64,000 nucleotides of DNA from Mesorhizobium sp. 1M-11 (GCF_001303895.1 NZ_LJSD01000033.1:85503-149502), one strand, 5' to 3'; counted from the stretch's first letter, positions 35,967-46,056 are shown. Made by a program: numbers and translations. Notes: a model not told the origin generated them from the letters alone.

Positions 35967-36563
35967 CTACTTCCGCTCGTAAGGCTTCAGAGTCATCGAA
36001 AAGATGCGTGTCAGTGCGGCCACGGCCTCCTCGCGTGTCAAGCGCCCCGCAGCCGCATCTTGTGCAAGCGCCTCGGCCGCGCCCAGGAGGCCCTTGTAGA
36101 GCGCGTTCGCAGCGACCGGGTCCAGATCGATCAGACGGCCGAAGGCACGACGGTAACGCTCGACATAGCCGTCGCGCAGCGCCTGGCGGAACGCCGCCGT
36201 CTCCTCGGTCGCGGCAAGCGCGGCAAAGGTCGAGCCCATTTCCGGCCCCATGTCGAGCACACAGCCGACATAGGTCGAGGCAAAGATACGCGAGACGGCT
36301 TCCACCGTGTCCCCGCCGGCTTCCAGCACACTTGCCTGCGCAGCGAGCTGCCGGTCGTTGTATTCGTCGCACAGCGCGATCAACAGGCCCGCGCGCGTAC
36401 CAAAGTGCTCGTAGGCGATCGGCTTGGAGACCCCGGCGCGCTCGGCCAGATGGCCTAACGTCAGCGCCTCGGTGCCTTCCTTGCCGATGACATGGCGCGC
36501 CGTCTCCAGCAATTGCTGGCGACGGTCGGCCTTGGCCAGCCTCTTCGTCACACCCTGGTTCAT
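35967..36563 (-). CDS. TetR/AcrR-family transcriptional regulator
   Basis: The 198-residue protein has the TetR helix-turn-helix near residues 22-66: LLETARHVIGKEGTEALTLGHLAERAGVSKPIAYEHFGTRAGLL. The C-terminal domain is helical and would bind an unknown ligand. The ATG at 36563 is favoured over an in-frame GTG three codons earlier. It is divergent from an NADP oxidoreductase, and two 13-bp palindromes sit between them, so it likely represses both itself and that gene. Confidence 0.88.
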   Translation of the reverse strand: MNQGVTKRLAKADRRQQLLETARHVIGKEGTEALTLGHLAERAGVSKPIAYEHFGTRAGLLIALCDEYNDRQLAAQASVLEAGGDTVEAVSRIFASTYVGCVLDMGPEMGSTFAALAATEETAAFRQALRDGYVERYRRAFGRLIDLDPVAANALYKGLLGAAEALAQDAAAGRLTREEAVAALTRIFSMTLKPYERK

Positions 36564-36619
36564 GTCCTGCACCGAATTCTTTTCGCAGCCCGCTTGAACG
36601 GCATGTCCGACCGCATATG

Positions 36620-36660
36620 TTACCAATCGTAAGTTACCTGTAGTAGCTTACTGATCGTAA
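36620..36660. promoter_or_regulatory. Twin TetR operators
   Basis: TTACCAATCGTAA (36620-36632) and TTACTGATCGTAA (36648-36660) are two near-identical 13-bp sites with TTAC/GTAA arms, 28 bases apart. A third palindrome, GTAAGTTAC, overlaps the first. They lie in the 112-base spacer between the TetR gene and the oxidoreductase gene. Confidence 0.75.
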
Positions 36661-36675
36661 TATAGGAGGCACTCG

Positions 36676-37686
36676 ATGTCTGTTGTAGCCCAGGAAATTC
36701 TGTTGAACAGCCGTCCCACCGGCGCACCCACCCTTGATACGTTCCGTTCGGCCACACGTTCCCTACCCGCCATCGGCAACGGCCAGCTGCTCGTCCGCAC
36801 ACTGTGGATGTCGGTCGACCCTTACATGCGCGGCCGCATGCGCGATCAGCCAAGCTACATCGCGCCCTTCCAGGTCGGCGAACCGCTTGAAGGCGCGGCC
36901 GTCGGCGTGGTCGAGGACTCGCGAAGCGACGGTTTCGTCAAAGGCGACGTGGTGAGCCATTTCTCCGGCTGGCGCGACCATGCCCTTATCGACGCCCAGA
37001 CCGCCACCAAGATCGACCTTGCCGCGGCGCCTGCCGAAGCCTGGCTCGGGCCGCTCGGCGTCCCCGGTTTCACCGCCTTTGTCGGCCTTGAACGTTTCGG
37101 CGCGCTGAAATCAGGAGAAACCGTATTCATCTCGGCCGCCGCCGGCGCGGTCGGTTCGATGGCTGTCCAGATCGCCAAGGCCAAGGGCGCCCGTGTCATT
37201 GCTTCGGCAGGCAGCGACGAGAAGGTTGCCTGGGTACGCGAACTCGGCGCCGACGAGGTCATCAACTACAAGACGGCCAAGGACCTGACCGCCGCATTGC
37301 GCAAGGCAGCCCCCGAAGGCATCGACGTCTATTTCGACAATGTTGGCGGCAAGCATCTGGATGCGGCGCTGGCTGCCGCCAAGGATTCCGCCCGCATCGT
37401 CATTTGCGGCATGATCGCGGGTTACAACGACGAGCAGCCCGCCGAGACCATGCACCACCTCTCCGCCATCATCATCAAGCGGCTGTCGGTGCGCGGCTTC
37501 ATCGTCCTCGACCACTATGATCTCTATCCGGAATTCTCTGCGGCGATGATCGGCTGGCTGAAAGACGGCAAGGTCAAGTCGCGCGACACCGTCTATGACG
37601 GCCTCGACAATGCGCCGAAGGCATTCCTTGGCCTGTTCAGCGGCGACAACACCGGCAAGATGCTGGTCAAACTCGCCGACCAATAG
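36676..37686 (+). CDS. NADP-dependent oxidoreductase, CurA/MDR type
   Basis: The 336-residue protein is a zinc-independent medium-chain reductase of the leukotriene-B4-dehydrogenase/CurA group: SVDPYMRGRM near the start, GVPGFTAFVGLERFG, and the NADP-binding AAAGAVGSMAVQIAKAKG. These enzymes reduce C=C bonds of alkenals, enones or curcumin-like compounds. AGGAGG precedes the ATG at 36676. It is divergent from a TetR repressor with operators just before its start, so it is probably induced by an electrophile. Confidence 0.92.
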   Translation: MSVVAQEILLNSRPTGAPTLDTFRSATRSLPAIGNGQLLVRTLWMSVDPYMRGRMRDQPSYIAPFQVGEPLEGAAVGVVEDSRSDGFVKGDVVSHFSGWRDHALIDAQTATKIDLAAAPAEAWLGPLGVPGFTAFVGLERFGALKSGETVFISAAAGAVGSMAVQIAKAKGARVIASAGSDEKVAWVRELGADEVINYKTAKDLTAALRKAAPEGIDVYFDNVGGKHLDAALAAAKDSARIVICGMIAGYNDEQPAETMHHLSAIIIKRLSVRGFIVLDHYDLYPEFSAAMIGWLKDGKVKSRDTVYDGLDNAPKAFLGLFSGDNTGKMLVKLADQ

Positions 37687-37840
37687 GCTGTGCGAGCATG
37701 CCGTCCGGCGCCCGTTTCACCGGACGGCCTTCAGCCTCTGTCGTTCGCCGGCGATTTTTCTCCTCCTCCGTGTCGGAACCTCGCTGGCCCGCCCGTCCTA
37801 GGGCAGACTTCGGAATTGGCCGAGAACACGGGAGACCATC

Positions 37841-38503
37841 ATGAGAAAGATCATCGTCGCCACCTTCGTCAGCCTCGACGGCGTCATGCAGGCGCCGGGC
37901 GGTCCGCAGGAAGATCCGACCGGCGGCTTCAAATTCGGCGGCTGGGTCGCGTCGCATTTCGACGAAGCGCTCGGCGAAGCACTGGGCGAGATCTTCGGCC
38001 GGCCTTACGATCTGTTGCTCGGCCGCAAGACCTACGACATTTTCGCCGCGCACTGGCCCTTCATAAAGGACGGCCCGGATCAGGCGATCGCGGACAGCTT
38101 CAACAGCATCACCAAATACGTGGCCTCGCGCTCGACCCCGAAGCTCGCCTGGCAGAAGAGCCAGTTGCTCGGCACGGACGTCGTCGCCGCGTTGAGGAAA
38201 CTCAAGAGCGAAGACGGTCCGGATCTGCTGGTGCAGGGCTCCGGCGATTTCCTGCAGACCTTGTGGAAGCACGGCCTGGTCGATGAGCTCAGTGTTCTGA
38301 CCTTCCCGGTCCTGCTTGGCAAGGGCAAGAAACTGTTCGGCGACGGCGTCGCCCCGACCGGCTTGAAACTGGTGAAGGCAAAGTCCTACCCGAGCGGCGT
38401 GATCGTGGCCAACTATGTGCCGGCCGGCGACGTCAAAACAGGCGATTTCTCGCTGGGCGAGCCATCCGAAGCCGAACTGGAACGCCGCAAGAACCTGACC
38501 TGA
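37841..38503 (+). CDS. Dihydrofolate reductase family protein (RibD C-terminal-like)
   Basis: The 220-residue protein has the DHFR-like fold: RKIIVATFVSLDGVMQAP, LLLGRKTYDIF and LLVQGSGDFLQTLWKHGLVDELSVLTFPVLLGKGKKLF. Members resemble the reductase part of RibD and use NADPH; they are not true folate reductases and their substrates are mostly unknown. GGGAGA precedes ATG 37841. The C-terminal 25 residues (EPSEAELERRKNLT) extend beyond the fold. Cotranscription with the oxidoreductase is possible but the gap is 154 bases. Confidence 0.85.
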   Translation: MRKIIVATFVSLDGVMQAPGGPQEDPTGGFKFGGWVASHFDEALGEALGEIFGRPYDLLLGRKTYDIFAAHWPFIKDGPDQAIADSFNSITKYVASRSTPKLAWQKSQLLGTDVVAALRKLKSEDGPDLLVQGSGDFLQTLWKHGLVDELSVLTFPVLLGKGKKLFGDGVAPTGLKLVKAKSYPSGVIVANYVPAGDVKTGDFSLGEPSEAELERRKNLT

Positions 38504-38518
38504 GGTCCGTCTGACCTT

Positions 38519-38575
38519 CCGGGCCGGCAACACGGCCCGGCCCCGCGAGGAGCGCTTCGACCGGCGGCGCTCCTC
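38519..38575 (+). repeat. Two tandem hairpins behind the DHFR-family gene
   Basis: CCGGGCCG/CGGCCCGG (38519-38540) and GAGGAGCGC/GCGCTCCTC (38547-38575) are perfect stems. Neither has a U-run; they may stabilise the 3' end or act as a Rho-dependent stop. Confidence 0.5.
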
Positions 38576-38690
38576 ATCCGCAATGTACTAGGTCATCGTC
38601 AGGGCCGCTTTCGGCTTGATTTTGCGGGCCTCCGGGTGCCTGCTGTCGAATGCGTGGGGAGTGTTCGCCGATCGGTGGGAGGTCGCGACA

Positions 38691-40004
38691 ATGAGACGGC
38701 CAAGCCTGGCGCTCCTGGCGCTGGCGCTCTTTGCATCCGCCGCCGCGGCACAGCAGGCTCAACCCGACCTCGACAAGCAGCTCGAGCAGGAGGACATGTA
38801 TCTCCGCCTCGACCCGAACGATGTCGTCGCGCGCCACAACCGCGCTTCGATCTGGTTCCGCAAGGGCGAGTACAAGAAAGCGATCACCGATTTCAGCGAA
38901 GCGATCCGATTGATGCCGCGTCGCGCCGAAACCTACAACAACCGCGCCACCGTCTATCTGCGCACGGAGGAATTCGACAAGGCGATTACCGACTACAGCC
39001 GTTCGATCGAGCTCGGCTATGCCGGCGCCTATAGCGGCCGTGCCGCTGCCTATACGCTGAGCGGCAGATATGATCTTGCCTTTGCCGACCTGGACAAGGC
39101 GCTCAAGATCAACCCCGATGACCCCGACGCCATAGGCAACCGCGCCATGGCCTATGCCCAGCAAGGGCAATTCGACAAGGCCCTGCCGGACTACGACAAG
39201 GCCATAAAGCTCGCCCCGAACAATGCGGTGTTCTACGAAGGACGAGGCGATGCGTGGTTCAGGACAAACCAGCCTGACAAGGCGATTGCCGATCTCAGCA
39301 AGGCTGTGGATCTCGATCCGCGAAACATCCAGGCATTCTACACCCGTGGCAAAGCCTATGCGCAGCTCGAACGCCACGATGAAGCCATCGCCGACTACAG
39401 CCGGGCCATCGAATTGACCGGCAACCAGCGGGTGAAGAACCACGCCAATGTCTATGCCGCGCGAGGCAACGCTTACACCTTTTCCGGTCGCTATGAAGCC
39501 GCACTCGCCGATTTCGACAAGGCAATCGAGATCGACCCGAGTTCCGCTTTCGCCTTCGGTGGTCGCGGCGCAACTTATGCGGCGCTGAAGCAGTTCGACC
39601 GCGGTCTCGCCGACATGGACAAGGCGATCTTTCTCGATCCCAACAATGCCGACAGCTATAACGGCCGCGCGTTGGTGCTGTTCCTGGTCGGCCAGGCAGA
39701 CAAGGCGATCGCCGATCTGGACAAGGCACTCGAGCTCAATCCGAAACAGTTCAAGGCTCGCCTCAACCGCGGCGTGATACACGCATCGAAGGACCGGCTC
39801 GATATGGCGATTGCCGACTACGATGAAGCAGCAAAGCTGCGCCCCGACGATGCCGAGGTCTTCTATCGTCGCGGAATGGCCTACCGGCAGAAGGGCGAAA
39901 CCGCCAAGGCCAGGGCAGACCTGGAAAAAGCGCTGCGCCTCATGCCGCATTTCAGCGAGGCAAAGCAGGAACTGGAGGGCTTGAAGAGCGGAGGCGGGAA
40001 GTAG
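38691..40004 (+). CDS. Secreted tetratricopeptide-repeat protein
   Basis: The 437-residue protein has a signal peptide (residues 1-19, ending AAA) and about eleven consecutive TPR units of 34 residues, covering almost all the mature protein, with repeats such as YNNRATVYLRTEEFDKAITDY, GNRAMAYAQQGQFDKALPDY and YNGRALVLFLVGQADKAIADL. TPRs mediate protein contacts; the partner in the periplasm or envelope is unknown. ATG 38691 has GGGAGG upstream. There is no linked gene. Confidence 0.88.
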   Translation: MRRPSLALLALALFASAAAAQQAQPDLDKQLEQEDMYLRLDPNDVVARHNRASIWFRKGEYKKAITDFSEAIRLMPRRAETYNNRATVYLRTEEFDKAITDYSRSIELGYAGAYSGRAAAYTLSGRYDLAFADLDKALKINPDDPDAIGNRAMAYAQQGQFDKALPDYDKAIKLAPNNAVFYEGRGDAWFRTNQPDKAIADLSKAVDLDPRNIQAFYTRGKAYAQLERHDEAIADYSRAIELTGNQRVKNHANVYAARGNAYTFSGRYEAALADFDKAIEIDPSSAFAFGGRGATYAALKQFDRGLADMDKAIFLDPNNADSYNGRALVLFLVGQADKAIADLDKALELNPKQFKARLNRGVIHASKDRLDMAIADYDEAAKLRPDDAEVFYRRGMAYRQKGETAKARADLEKALRLMPHFSEAKQELEGLKSGGGK

Positions 40005-40062
40005 GGCTTGAGCCTATTCGCAGCGGCACAGAGAGCGTCAAACCGCCAATCGGAAACCCGGC

Positions 40063-40326
40063 CTACTTCCGTGTCGGCCCGAACGGCTCGATGCGCGGGT
40101 TGGAGAACGGGCCTTTCACCTGCCCGCCGGTGTCCGCTGTCGGCCGCTCCTTGATGGCGGTCTCGTGAACCTGGACGGCATAGAGCCCCTTCTGCGGATC
40201 CAGGACGACCACTCCGAAACTCCTGTCCATCTCGGCAGTCGGCACGCCAAGCAACTCGGCCGCACGGTCGAGACCGGGCGTACCTTCGGGACAGGCAATG
40301 GTCATGAGCACCATGTCGCGGGACAT
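40063..40326 (-). CDS. Small protein of unknown function
   Basis: The 87-residue product is soluble, begins SRDMVLMTIACPEGTPGL and has a core FGVVVLDPQKGLYAVQV. It looks like a short beta-rich domain conserved in relatives, but no family name is known to me. The ribosome site before ATG 40326 is weak (AGAG). It stands alone, convergent with the TPR gene. Confidence 0.55.
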   Translation of the reverse strand: MSRDMVLMTIACPEGTPGLDRAAELLGVPTAEMDRSFGVVVLDPQKGLYAVQVHETAIKERPTADTGGQVKGPFSNPRIEPFGPTRK

Positions 40327-40419
40327 ATCCGCTCTATCTTTCCGCTTGCCGCACGATCCTTGTCCGAAAAGCCGTAACTTCCGACTAGCCTGCGTTTCAG
40401 ATCGCGCTCCAGTGCTGAT

Positions 40420-41748
40420 CTACAGCCCGAAATGCTCGGCTACCGGCAATGGATCGATGATCCCGGCGCCGTAGTCATTGTTCCATCCGGACTTCGGCCA
40501 AGCCTTCTTCTGTGCCTCGGCCTTTATACGATCAAATAGGTCGCGCGGCGAGACTTTGCTACTCGGCAAACCGCTGCGGATCGCCGCAACACAGCCTGCC
40601 GCGACGGGGCTCGCCGTCGACGTGCCGGTATCCGGGGAACCTTCGCCGAAGGCCTGTGACCCCAGGAAATGACTGTAGCTCGTGAGATCGGGTTTTTCGC
40701 GCGCCATGCCGGAGATGGCCGGCCCCTGGCTGGAATAGCCAAGACGCACGCCGTCGGTATCGCAAGCAGCAAGGGTAAGCACATCGGGATGCGCATTGGC
40801 GCCGCTGATCGAATGGCGCGTCACGCCCTGGCAGCGCCCGCTCGGACAATCCGCGCCGCAATTGCCGGCAGCGAACAGCACATCGGCCCCTGCCCTGGCG
40901 ATGGTCCCGACCATGATGTTGAACGGATGGTTCGGGTTGTCGGCATAGCGGCCGGGATGGCCGGGCGGGAAATCCCAGCTCGGATGATACATGCCCCAGC
41001 TGTTGTTGATGACCAGCGCCTTGTATTTCCAGTCAGGACCCGTGAACTGCTGGTGCAGATAGGAGAAGGCCAGCAGGGCATCGCTCAGGAAACCGGCCAT
41101 CACGCTGCCGCCCGGCGTCTCCGATTGCAGGATGGGGAAATCGAGCAGGCTGCAGGACGGTGCGGCGATCAGCGCGTCATACGCGCACATCGTGCCATGG
41201 TCGACCGCATAGTCCCCCGGCGTGTTCCTGATGTTGGACGGCGCCCAGGAGATCTTCCTGTCCAGCTTCGGTACCAGCCCCTGCGCCTTCAGATGCTTCA
41301 CGTTGATGCCGGTATCCATGACCGCGAGCGCGACATCCTTGCCTTGCAGCCCCTTGTCCTTGAGCTGGTCGAGCTTGAGCAGCCGAGCAACATCCGCATG
41401 CGTGCCGACGGCCTCGACCCCGCAATAGGGATCCTTGAACATGCCGATCTGCGGATCGGCGAAGATCTGCACGCCACGGCCGGAGGAGCGCACATCGTCG
41501 ATGCGGCTGGCCTCGATCGTGCCGCGCACGGCAAACACCGGCGCCTTCTCGATATGTGATGCCGCGAGCCTGACCTTGGCCGGCGTGCGCGCTGCGATCG
41601 GCAACGGCGGGAAGGCGGGATCGACCAGCAGCCCGCCCTTCTTGGTCGGTGCCGCGATCGGGTCGTAACGTTCCCTGGAAAAGGCGAGATGGCTTCTCTC
41701 CCGCACGAACGCCTTGGCGGGAATGGTGACGATGACGGACACGCGCAT
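40420..41748 (-). CDS. Subtilisin-like serine peptidase (S8) without signal peptide
   Basis: The 442-residue protein has a full catalytic set: Asp145 (AVMDTGIN), His184 (DHGTMCAY), the oxyanion Asn296 (AAGNCGAD) and Ser377 (GTSTASP). About 120 residues precede the catalytic domain and could be a propeptide, but there is no hydrophobic signal sequence, so secretion by Sec is not evident. Several Cys residues surround the Asn (CGADCPSGRC). GGAGG lies ten bases before ATG 41748. No inhibitor or secretion gene is adjacent. Confidence 0.85.
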   Translation of the reverse strand: MRVSVIVTIPAKAFVRERSHLAFSRERYDPIAAPTKKGGLLVDPAFPPLPIAARTPAKVRLAASHIEKAPVFAVRGTIEASRIDDVRSSGRGVQIFADPQIGMFKDPYCGVEAVGTHADVARLLKLDQLKDKGLQGKDVALAVMDTGINVKHLKAQGLVPKLDRKISWAPSNIRNTPGDYAVDHGTMCAYDALIAAPSCSLLDFPILQSETPGGSVMAGFLSDALLAFSYLHQQFTGPDWKYKALVINNSWGMYHPSWDFPPGHPGRYADNPNHPFNIMVGTIARAGADVLFAAGNCGADCPSGRCQGVTRHSISGANAHPDVLTLAACDTDGVRLGYSSQGPAISGMAREKPDLTSYSHFLGSQAFGEGSPDTGTSTASPVAAGCVAAIRSGLPSSKVSPRDLFDRIKAEAQKKAWPKSGWNNDYGAGIIDPLPVAEHFGL

Positions 41749-41861
41749 GACATGGGCCTCCTCGTTGCAAGGAGACTAACACAGGCCACCGTGACGTGGA
41801 GTAGACTTGGACCTCCATACTGACATGACGGGGTCCGCTGCCGCCTTCGCTTGTCAGCGTC

Positions 41862-42242
41862 TTATTTGCCGGCCTCGAGCAATGCCTTGTGGACTCGATC
41901 CGCAAGCTTGCCCGCATCGCTCTTTTGCCGGCGATAGTCGATGCCTTGCACGACATAGGCAGTCTTGTTGTCCACCGCGATGCAATAGACCAGGAAGGAT
42001 GCTCCGCCTTCGGCTGGTCCACCGGACACCACGATCAACTGGCCCGGCGTACGGTCCACCGAATGCACATATCCATAATCGCCGGCTTCCCGCTGGGCGA
42101 TCTCAGCGCATGTGTCGATGCTGAGTTTCGAGGCATCGGCCCGCTCGACATTATAGGCGACGTGGAACGCATCGGACGCAGCTTGAGCAAGCGTTGTGGT
42201 AAGGCCGAGAAAGAGGGCCGCGGAAGCCATCAACATGCGCAT
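41862..42242 (-). CDS. Secreted DUF6180-like protein
   Basis: The 126-residue product has a signal peptide (about 1-21, ending AQA) and a mature domain with YNVERADASKLSIDTCAEIAQ and GGASFLVYCIAVDNKTAYVVQGIDY, which I recall as a small periplasmic family (DUF6180) of unknown function; two Cys residues could form a disulfide. GAGGAAA lies upstream of ATG 42242. It is divergent from carB. Confidence 0.7.
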   Translation of the reverse strand: MRMLMASAALFLGLTTTLAQAASDAFHVAYNVERADASKLSIDTCAEIAQREAGDYGYVHSVDRTPGQLIVVSGGPAEGGASFLVYCIAVDNKTAYVVQGIDYRRQKSDAGKLADRVHKALLEAGK

Positions 42243-42567
42243 GAACAGATTTCCTCATGGAACGACAGCCCCGCCGAAGCCACCAAAACTCCTTCTACGT
42301 GCAACGATGAATTTGTTGCAACCACATCACGAAGTTACCCACAGCAGGCAGTTGTCCGGCGGCACGAGCCGGTATCGTGCAAACGGCAACGCTATGGTGC
42401 ATTTTCGGGGTTACATCGGCGAAAACTCTCCCCTATAAGGCCCGCCTAGCCTGATACAAGAATCCATGCTGCGCACCCCGGCCGGGCCTCTGCGACGCGT
42501 CGACACGCGGACCGGAGAATCCCCCGCCCCGGGTCTTCCGCGCAGGCTGAATGAACGGACCGAGACC
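42243..42567. other. Intergenic region upstream of carB, 325 bp
   Basis: This holds the divergent promoters of the DUF6180-like gene and carB. A possible carB promoter is TTACAT (42411-42416) then TATAAG (42434-42439) with a 17-base spacer; the rest shows no gene or notable structure. Confidence 0.5.
42411..42439 (+). promoter_or_regulatory. Candidate carB promoter
   Basis: TTACAT, a 17-base spacer and TATAAG. The -10 is close to consensus, the -35 is poor. It would give a leader of about 120 bases before the carB ATG. Confidence 0.35.
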
Positions 42568-45500
42568 ATGCCAAGACGCACCGACATCAAGTCCATCCTG
42601 ATCATCGGCGCCGGTCCCATCGTCATCGGCCAGGCCTGCGAGTTCGATTACTCCGGCACCCAGGCGTGCAAGGCGCTGAGGCAGGAAGGCTACCGCGTCA
42701 TCCTGGTCAACTCCAACCCGGCCACGATCATGACCGATCCGGAGCTGGCCGACGCCACCTATATCGAGCCGATCACGCCGGAAGTGGTGGCCAAGATCAT
42801 CGCCAAGGAGCGGCCGGATGCGCTGCTGCCCACCATGGGCGGCCAGACCGCGCTCAACACCGCCCTCTCGCTGCGCCGCATGGGCGTGCTCGACCGCTAC
42901 AACGTCGAGATGATCGGCGCCGACGCGCATGCCATCGACAAGGCCGAGGACCGTTCGCTGTTTCGCGAGGCCATGGCCAAGATCGGCCTGGAGACGCCAC
43001 GTTCGATGCTGGCCAACGCGTCGGCCGTCAAGGACGAGGACCGCAAGAAGCACGAAGCCGAGCGCGCCGCGCTGAAGGCCTCGGGTGCGGACAATCTCGA
43101 CGCCGCGCTCGATGCGCTGGAAACGCAGTGGAACCTCGGCGAAGGCGACCGCAAGCAGCGCTACATCAACCATGCCATGGCGATCGCCGCACAGGCGCTC
43201 GACCATGTCGGCCTGCCGGCCATCATCCGCCCGTCCTTCACCATGGGCGGCACCGGCGGCGGCATTGCCTACAACCGCACGGAATTCTTCGAGATCGTCG
43301 GCTCCGGCCTCGATGCCTCGCCCACCACCGAAGTGCTGATCGAGGAATCGGTGCTCGGCTGGAAGGAATACGAGATGGAAGTCGTGCGCGATCGCGCCGA
43401 CAACTGCATCATCGTCTGCTCGATCGAGAACATCGACCCGATGGGCGTGCACACCGGCGACTCCATCACCGTGGCCCCGGCGCTGACCTTGACCGACAAG
43501 GAATACCAGATCATGCGCAACGCCTCGATCGCGGTGCTGCGCGAGATCGGCGTCGAAACCGGCGGCTCTAATGTGCAGTTCGCCGTCAATCCTGCGGATG
43601 GCCGCCTCGTCGTCATCGAGATGAACCCGCGCGTGTCGCGCTCCTCGGCGCTCGCCTCCAAGGCGACCGGCTTCCCGATCGCCAAGATCGCCGCCAAACT
43701 AGCCGTCGGCTACACGCTGGACGAATTGGAGAACGACATCACCGGCGGCGCCACGCCCGCTTCCTTCGAGCCGTCGATCGACTACGTCGTCACCAAGATC
43801 CCGCGTTTCGCCTTCGAGAAATTCCCAGGCGCCTCGCCGGTTCTGACCACCGCCATGAAGTCGGTCGGCGAAGTGATGGCCATCGGCCGTACCTTCCAGG
43901 AATCGCTGCAGAAGGCCCTGCGCGGCCTGGAGACCGGCCTCACCGGCCTCGACGAGATCGAGATCCCGGGCCTTGGCGGCAACGGCGGTGCCGACGACAA
44001 GAACGCCATCCGCGCCGCGCTCGGCACGCCGACGCCGGACCGGCTGCGCATGGTGGCGCAGGCGATCCGCATGGGCACCTCGCTGGAAGAGGTGCACGCC
44101 ATCTCCAAGATCGACCCGTGGTTCCTCGAGCAGATCGGCGGCATCATCGCCATGGAAGCGCGCATCCGCGAGCATGGCCTGCCGGAAGACGCCGCCAACC
44201 TGCGCATGCTGAAGTCCATGGGCTTCTCCGATGCCCGCCTGGCATCGCTGACCGACCAGGACGGCGATGCCGTCGCCAAGCACCGCGCGAGCCTTGGCGT
44301 GCATCCGGTCTACAAGCGCATCGACACCTGTGCGGCCGAATTCGCCTCGCCGACGGCCTATATGTATTCGACCTACGAGACGCCTTTCGCCGGCAGCCTC
44401 GCCGACGAAGCCAAGGTTTCGGACCGGAAGAAGGTCGTCATCCTCGGCGGCGGCCCCAACCGCATCGGCCAGGGCATCGAATTCGACTATTGCTGCGTGC
44501 ACGCCGCCTATGCGCTGCGCGAGGCCGGCTATGAATCGATCATGGTCAACTGCAATCCGGAGACAGTCTCGACCGACTACGACACCTCCGACCGCCTTTA
44601 TTTCGAGCCGCTGACCGCCGAGGACGTGCTCGAGATCCTGCGCGCCGAGCAGGCGGCCGGCACGCTGCACGGCGTCATCGTGCAGTTCGGCGGCCAGACC
44701 CCGCTGAAGCTGGCCGATGCGCTGGAAAAGGCCGGCATCCCGATCCTCGGCACCTCGCCCGACGCCATCGACCTTGCCGAGGACCGCGACCGCTTCCAGA
44801 AGCTGCTGCACAAATTGGACCTAAAGCAGCCGAAGAACGGCATCGCCTATTCGGTCGAGCAGGCCCGCACCGTGGCCGGCGAACTCGGCTTCCCGCTGGT
44901 CGTGCGCCCCTCTTACGTGCTGGGCGGCCGCGCCATGCAGATCATCCATGACGAGGGCATGCTGCAGACCTACCTGCTCGACACCGTTCCAGGCCTGGTC
45001 CCCGAGGACATCAAGCAGAAGTACCCGAACGACAAGACCGGTCAAATCAACACACTGCTTGGCAAGAACCCGCTTCTGTTCGACACCTACCTGTCGGGCG
45101 CCATCGAGGTCGACGTCGACTGCCTCTGCGACGGCAAGGCCACCTTCGTCTCCGGCATCATGGAGCATATCGAGGAGGCCGGCATCCATTCGGGTGACAG
45201 CGCTTGCTCGCTGCCGGTCTATTCGCTGCCGACCGAACTGGTGGACGAGTTGGAGCGGCAGACATCGGCGCTGGCCAGGGCGCTCAATGTCGGCGGCCTG
45301 ATGAACGTGCAATACGCCATCAAGGACGGCGTCATCTATGTGCTGGAAGTGAACCCGCGCGCGTCGCGCACCGTGCCGTTCGTCGCCAAGACCGTCGGCA
45401 AGCCGATCGCCAAGATCGCGGCGCGCATCATGTCCGGCGAGAGCCTGGATGGCGCCTTTGCCCATTACGGCGAAAAGCCGGATCCACGTCGCCCCGGTCA

Positions 45501-46056
45501 TGTCGCGGTCAAGGAAGCCGTGTTCCCCTTCGCCCGCTTCCCCGGCGTCGATATCCTGCTCGGGCCCGAGATGAAGTCGACCGGCGAGGTGATGGGTCTC
45601 GACCGCGACTTCGCCATGGCCTTCGCCAAGAGCCAGCTCGGCGCCGGCGTCGACTTGCCGCGTTCGGGCACGCTGTTCGTGTCGGTGCGCGACGAGGACA
45701 AGGCCGGCGCGCTGCCGGCGGTGAAGCGCCTGGCCGGCCAGGGCTTCAAGGTGCTCGCCACCTCCGGCACCGCGCGCTACCTGAAGGAAAACGGCGTCGA
45801 GGCCGAGAAGATCAACAAGGTGCTGGAAGGCCGCCCGCACATCGAGGACGCCATTCGCAACCGCCAGGTGCAGATCGTCTTCAACACCACGGACGGCCAG
45901 AAGGCGGTCTCCGACTCCAAGTCGCTGCGCCGCGCCACGCTGATGCAGAAGGTGCCCTACTACACCACGCTGGCCGGCATGGGCGCGGTGGCCGAAGCCA
46001 TCGCCGCACTACGCGCCGGCTCGCTGGAGGTCAGGCCGTTGCAGGAGTATTTTTGA
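42568..46056 (+). CDS. carB: Carbamoyl phosphate synthase large subunit CarB
   Basis: The 1162-residue protein makes carbamoyl phosphate from bicarbonate, two ATP and ammonia delivered by CarA. Two ATP-grasp halves are visible: the first starts [22 protein letters not shown] with [10 protein letters not shown], and the second repeats the pattern with [19 protein letters not shown] and [12 protein letters not shown]. Each has the [10 protein letters not shown] / [11 protein letters not shown] phosphate loop. The C-terminal MGS-like allosteric domain ([37 protein letters not shown]) is complete. ATG 42568 gives the usual [17 protein letters not shown] start. It is separated from carA by about 23.5 kb. 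Confidence 0.98.
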   Translation: MPRRTDIKSILIIGAGPIVIGQACEFDYSGTQACKALRQEGYRVILVNSNPATIMTDPELADATYIEPITPEVVAKIIAKERPDALLPTMGGQTALNTALSLRRMGVLDRYNVEMIGADAHAIDKAEDRSLFREAMAKIGLETPRSMLANASAVKDEDRKKHEAERAALKASGADNLDAALDALETQWNLGEGDRKQRYINHAMAIAAQALDHVGLPAIIRPSFTMGGTGGGIAYNRTEFFEIVGSGLDASPTTEVLIEESVLGWKEYEMEVVRDRADNCIIVCSIENIDPMGVHTGDSITVAPALTLTDKEYQIMRNASIAVLREIGVETGGSNVQFAVNPADGRLVVIEMNPRVSRSSALASKATGFPIAKIAAKLAVGYTLDELENDITGGATPASFEPSIDYVVTKIPRFAFEKFPGASPVLTTAMKSVGEVMAIGRTFQESLQKALRGLETGLTGLDEIEIPGLGGNGGADDKNAIRAALGTPTPDRLRMVAQAIRMGTSLEEVHAISKIDPWFLEQIGGIIAMEARIREHGLPEDAANLRMLKSMGFSDARLASLTDQDGDAVAKHRASLGVHPVYKRIDTCAAEFASPTAYMYSTYETPFAGSLADEAKVSDRKKVVILGGGPNRIGQGIEFDYCCVHAAYALREAGYESIMVNCNPETVSTDYDTSDRLYFEPLTAEDVLEILRAEQAAGTLHGVIVQFGGQTPLKLADALEKAGIPILGTSPDAIDLAEDRDRFQKLLHKLDLKQPKNGIAYSVEQARTVAGELGFPLVVRPSYVLGGRAMQIIHDEGMLQTYLLDTVPGLVPEDIKQKYPNDKTGQINTLLGKNPLLFDTYLSGAIEVDVDCLCDGKATFVSGIMEHIEEAGIHSGDSACSLPVYSLPTELVDELERQTSALARALNVGGLMNVQYAIKDGVIYVLEVNPRASRTVPFVAKTVGKPIAKIAARIMSGESLDGAFAHYGEKPDPRRPGHVAVKEAVFPFARFPGVDILLGPEMKSTGEVMGLDRDFAMAFAKSQLGAGVDLPRSGTLFVSVRDEDKAGALPAVKRLAGQGFKVLATSGTARYLKENGVEAEKINKVLEGRPHIEDAIRNRQVQIVFNTTDGQKAVSDSKSLRRATLMQKVPYYTTLAGMGAVAEAIAALRAGSLEVRPLQEYF

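Noticed and set aside
38574..39950. Long open frame (458 codons) antisense to the TPR gene
   Set aside because: Its repeats simply mirror the TPR repeats of the real gene on the plus strand.
42433..45840. Three long open frames antisense to carB
   Set aside because: They mirror conserved carB codons in a GC-rich sequence; no family similarity and no ribosome sites.
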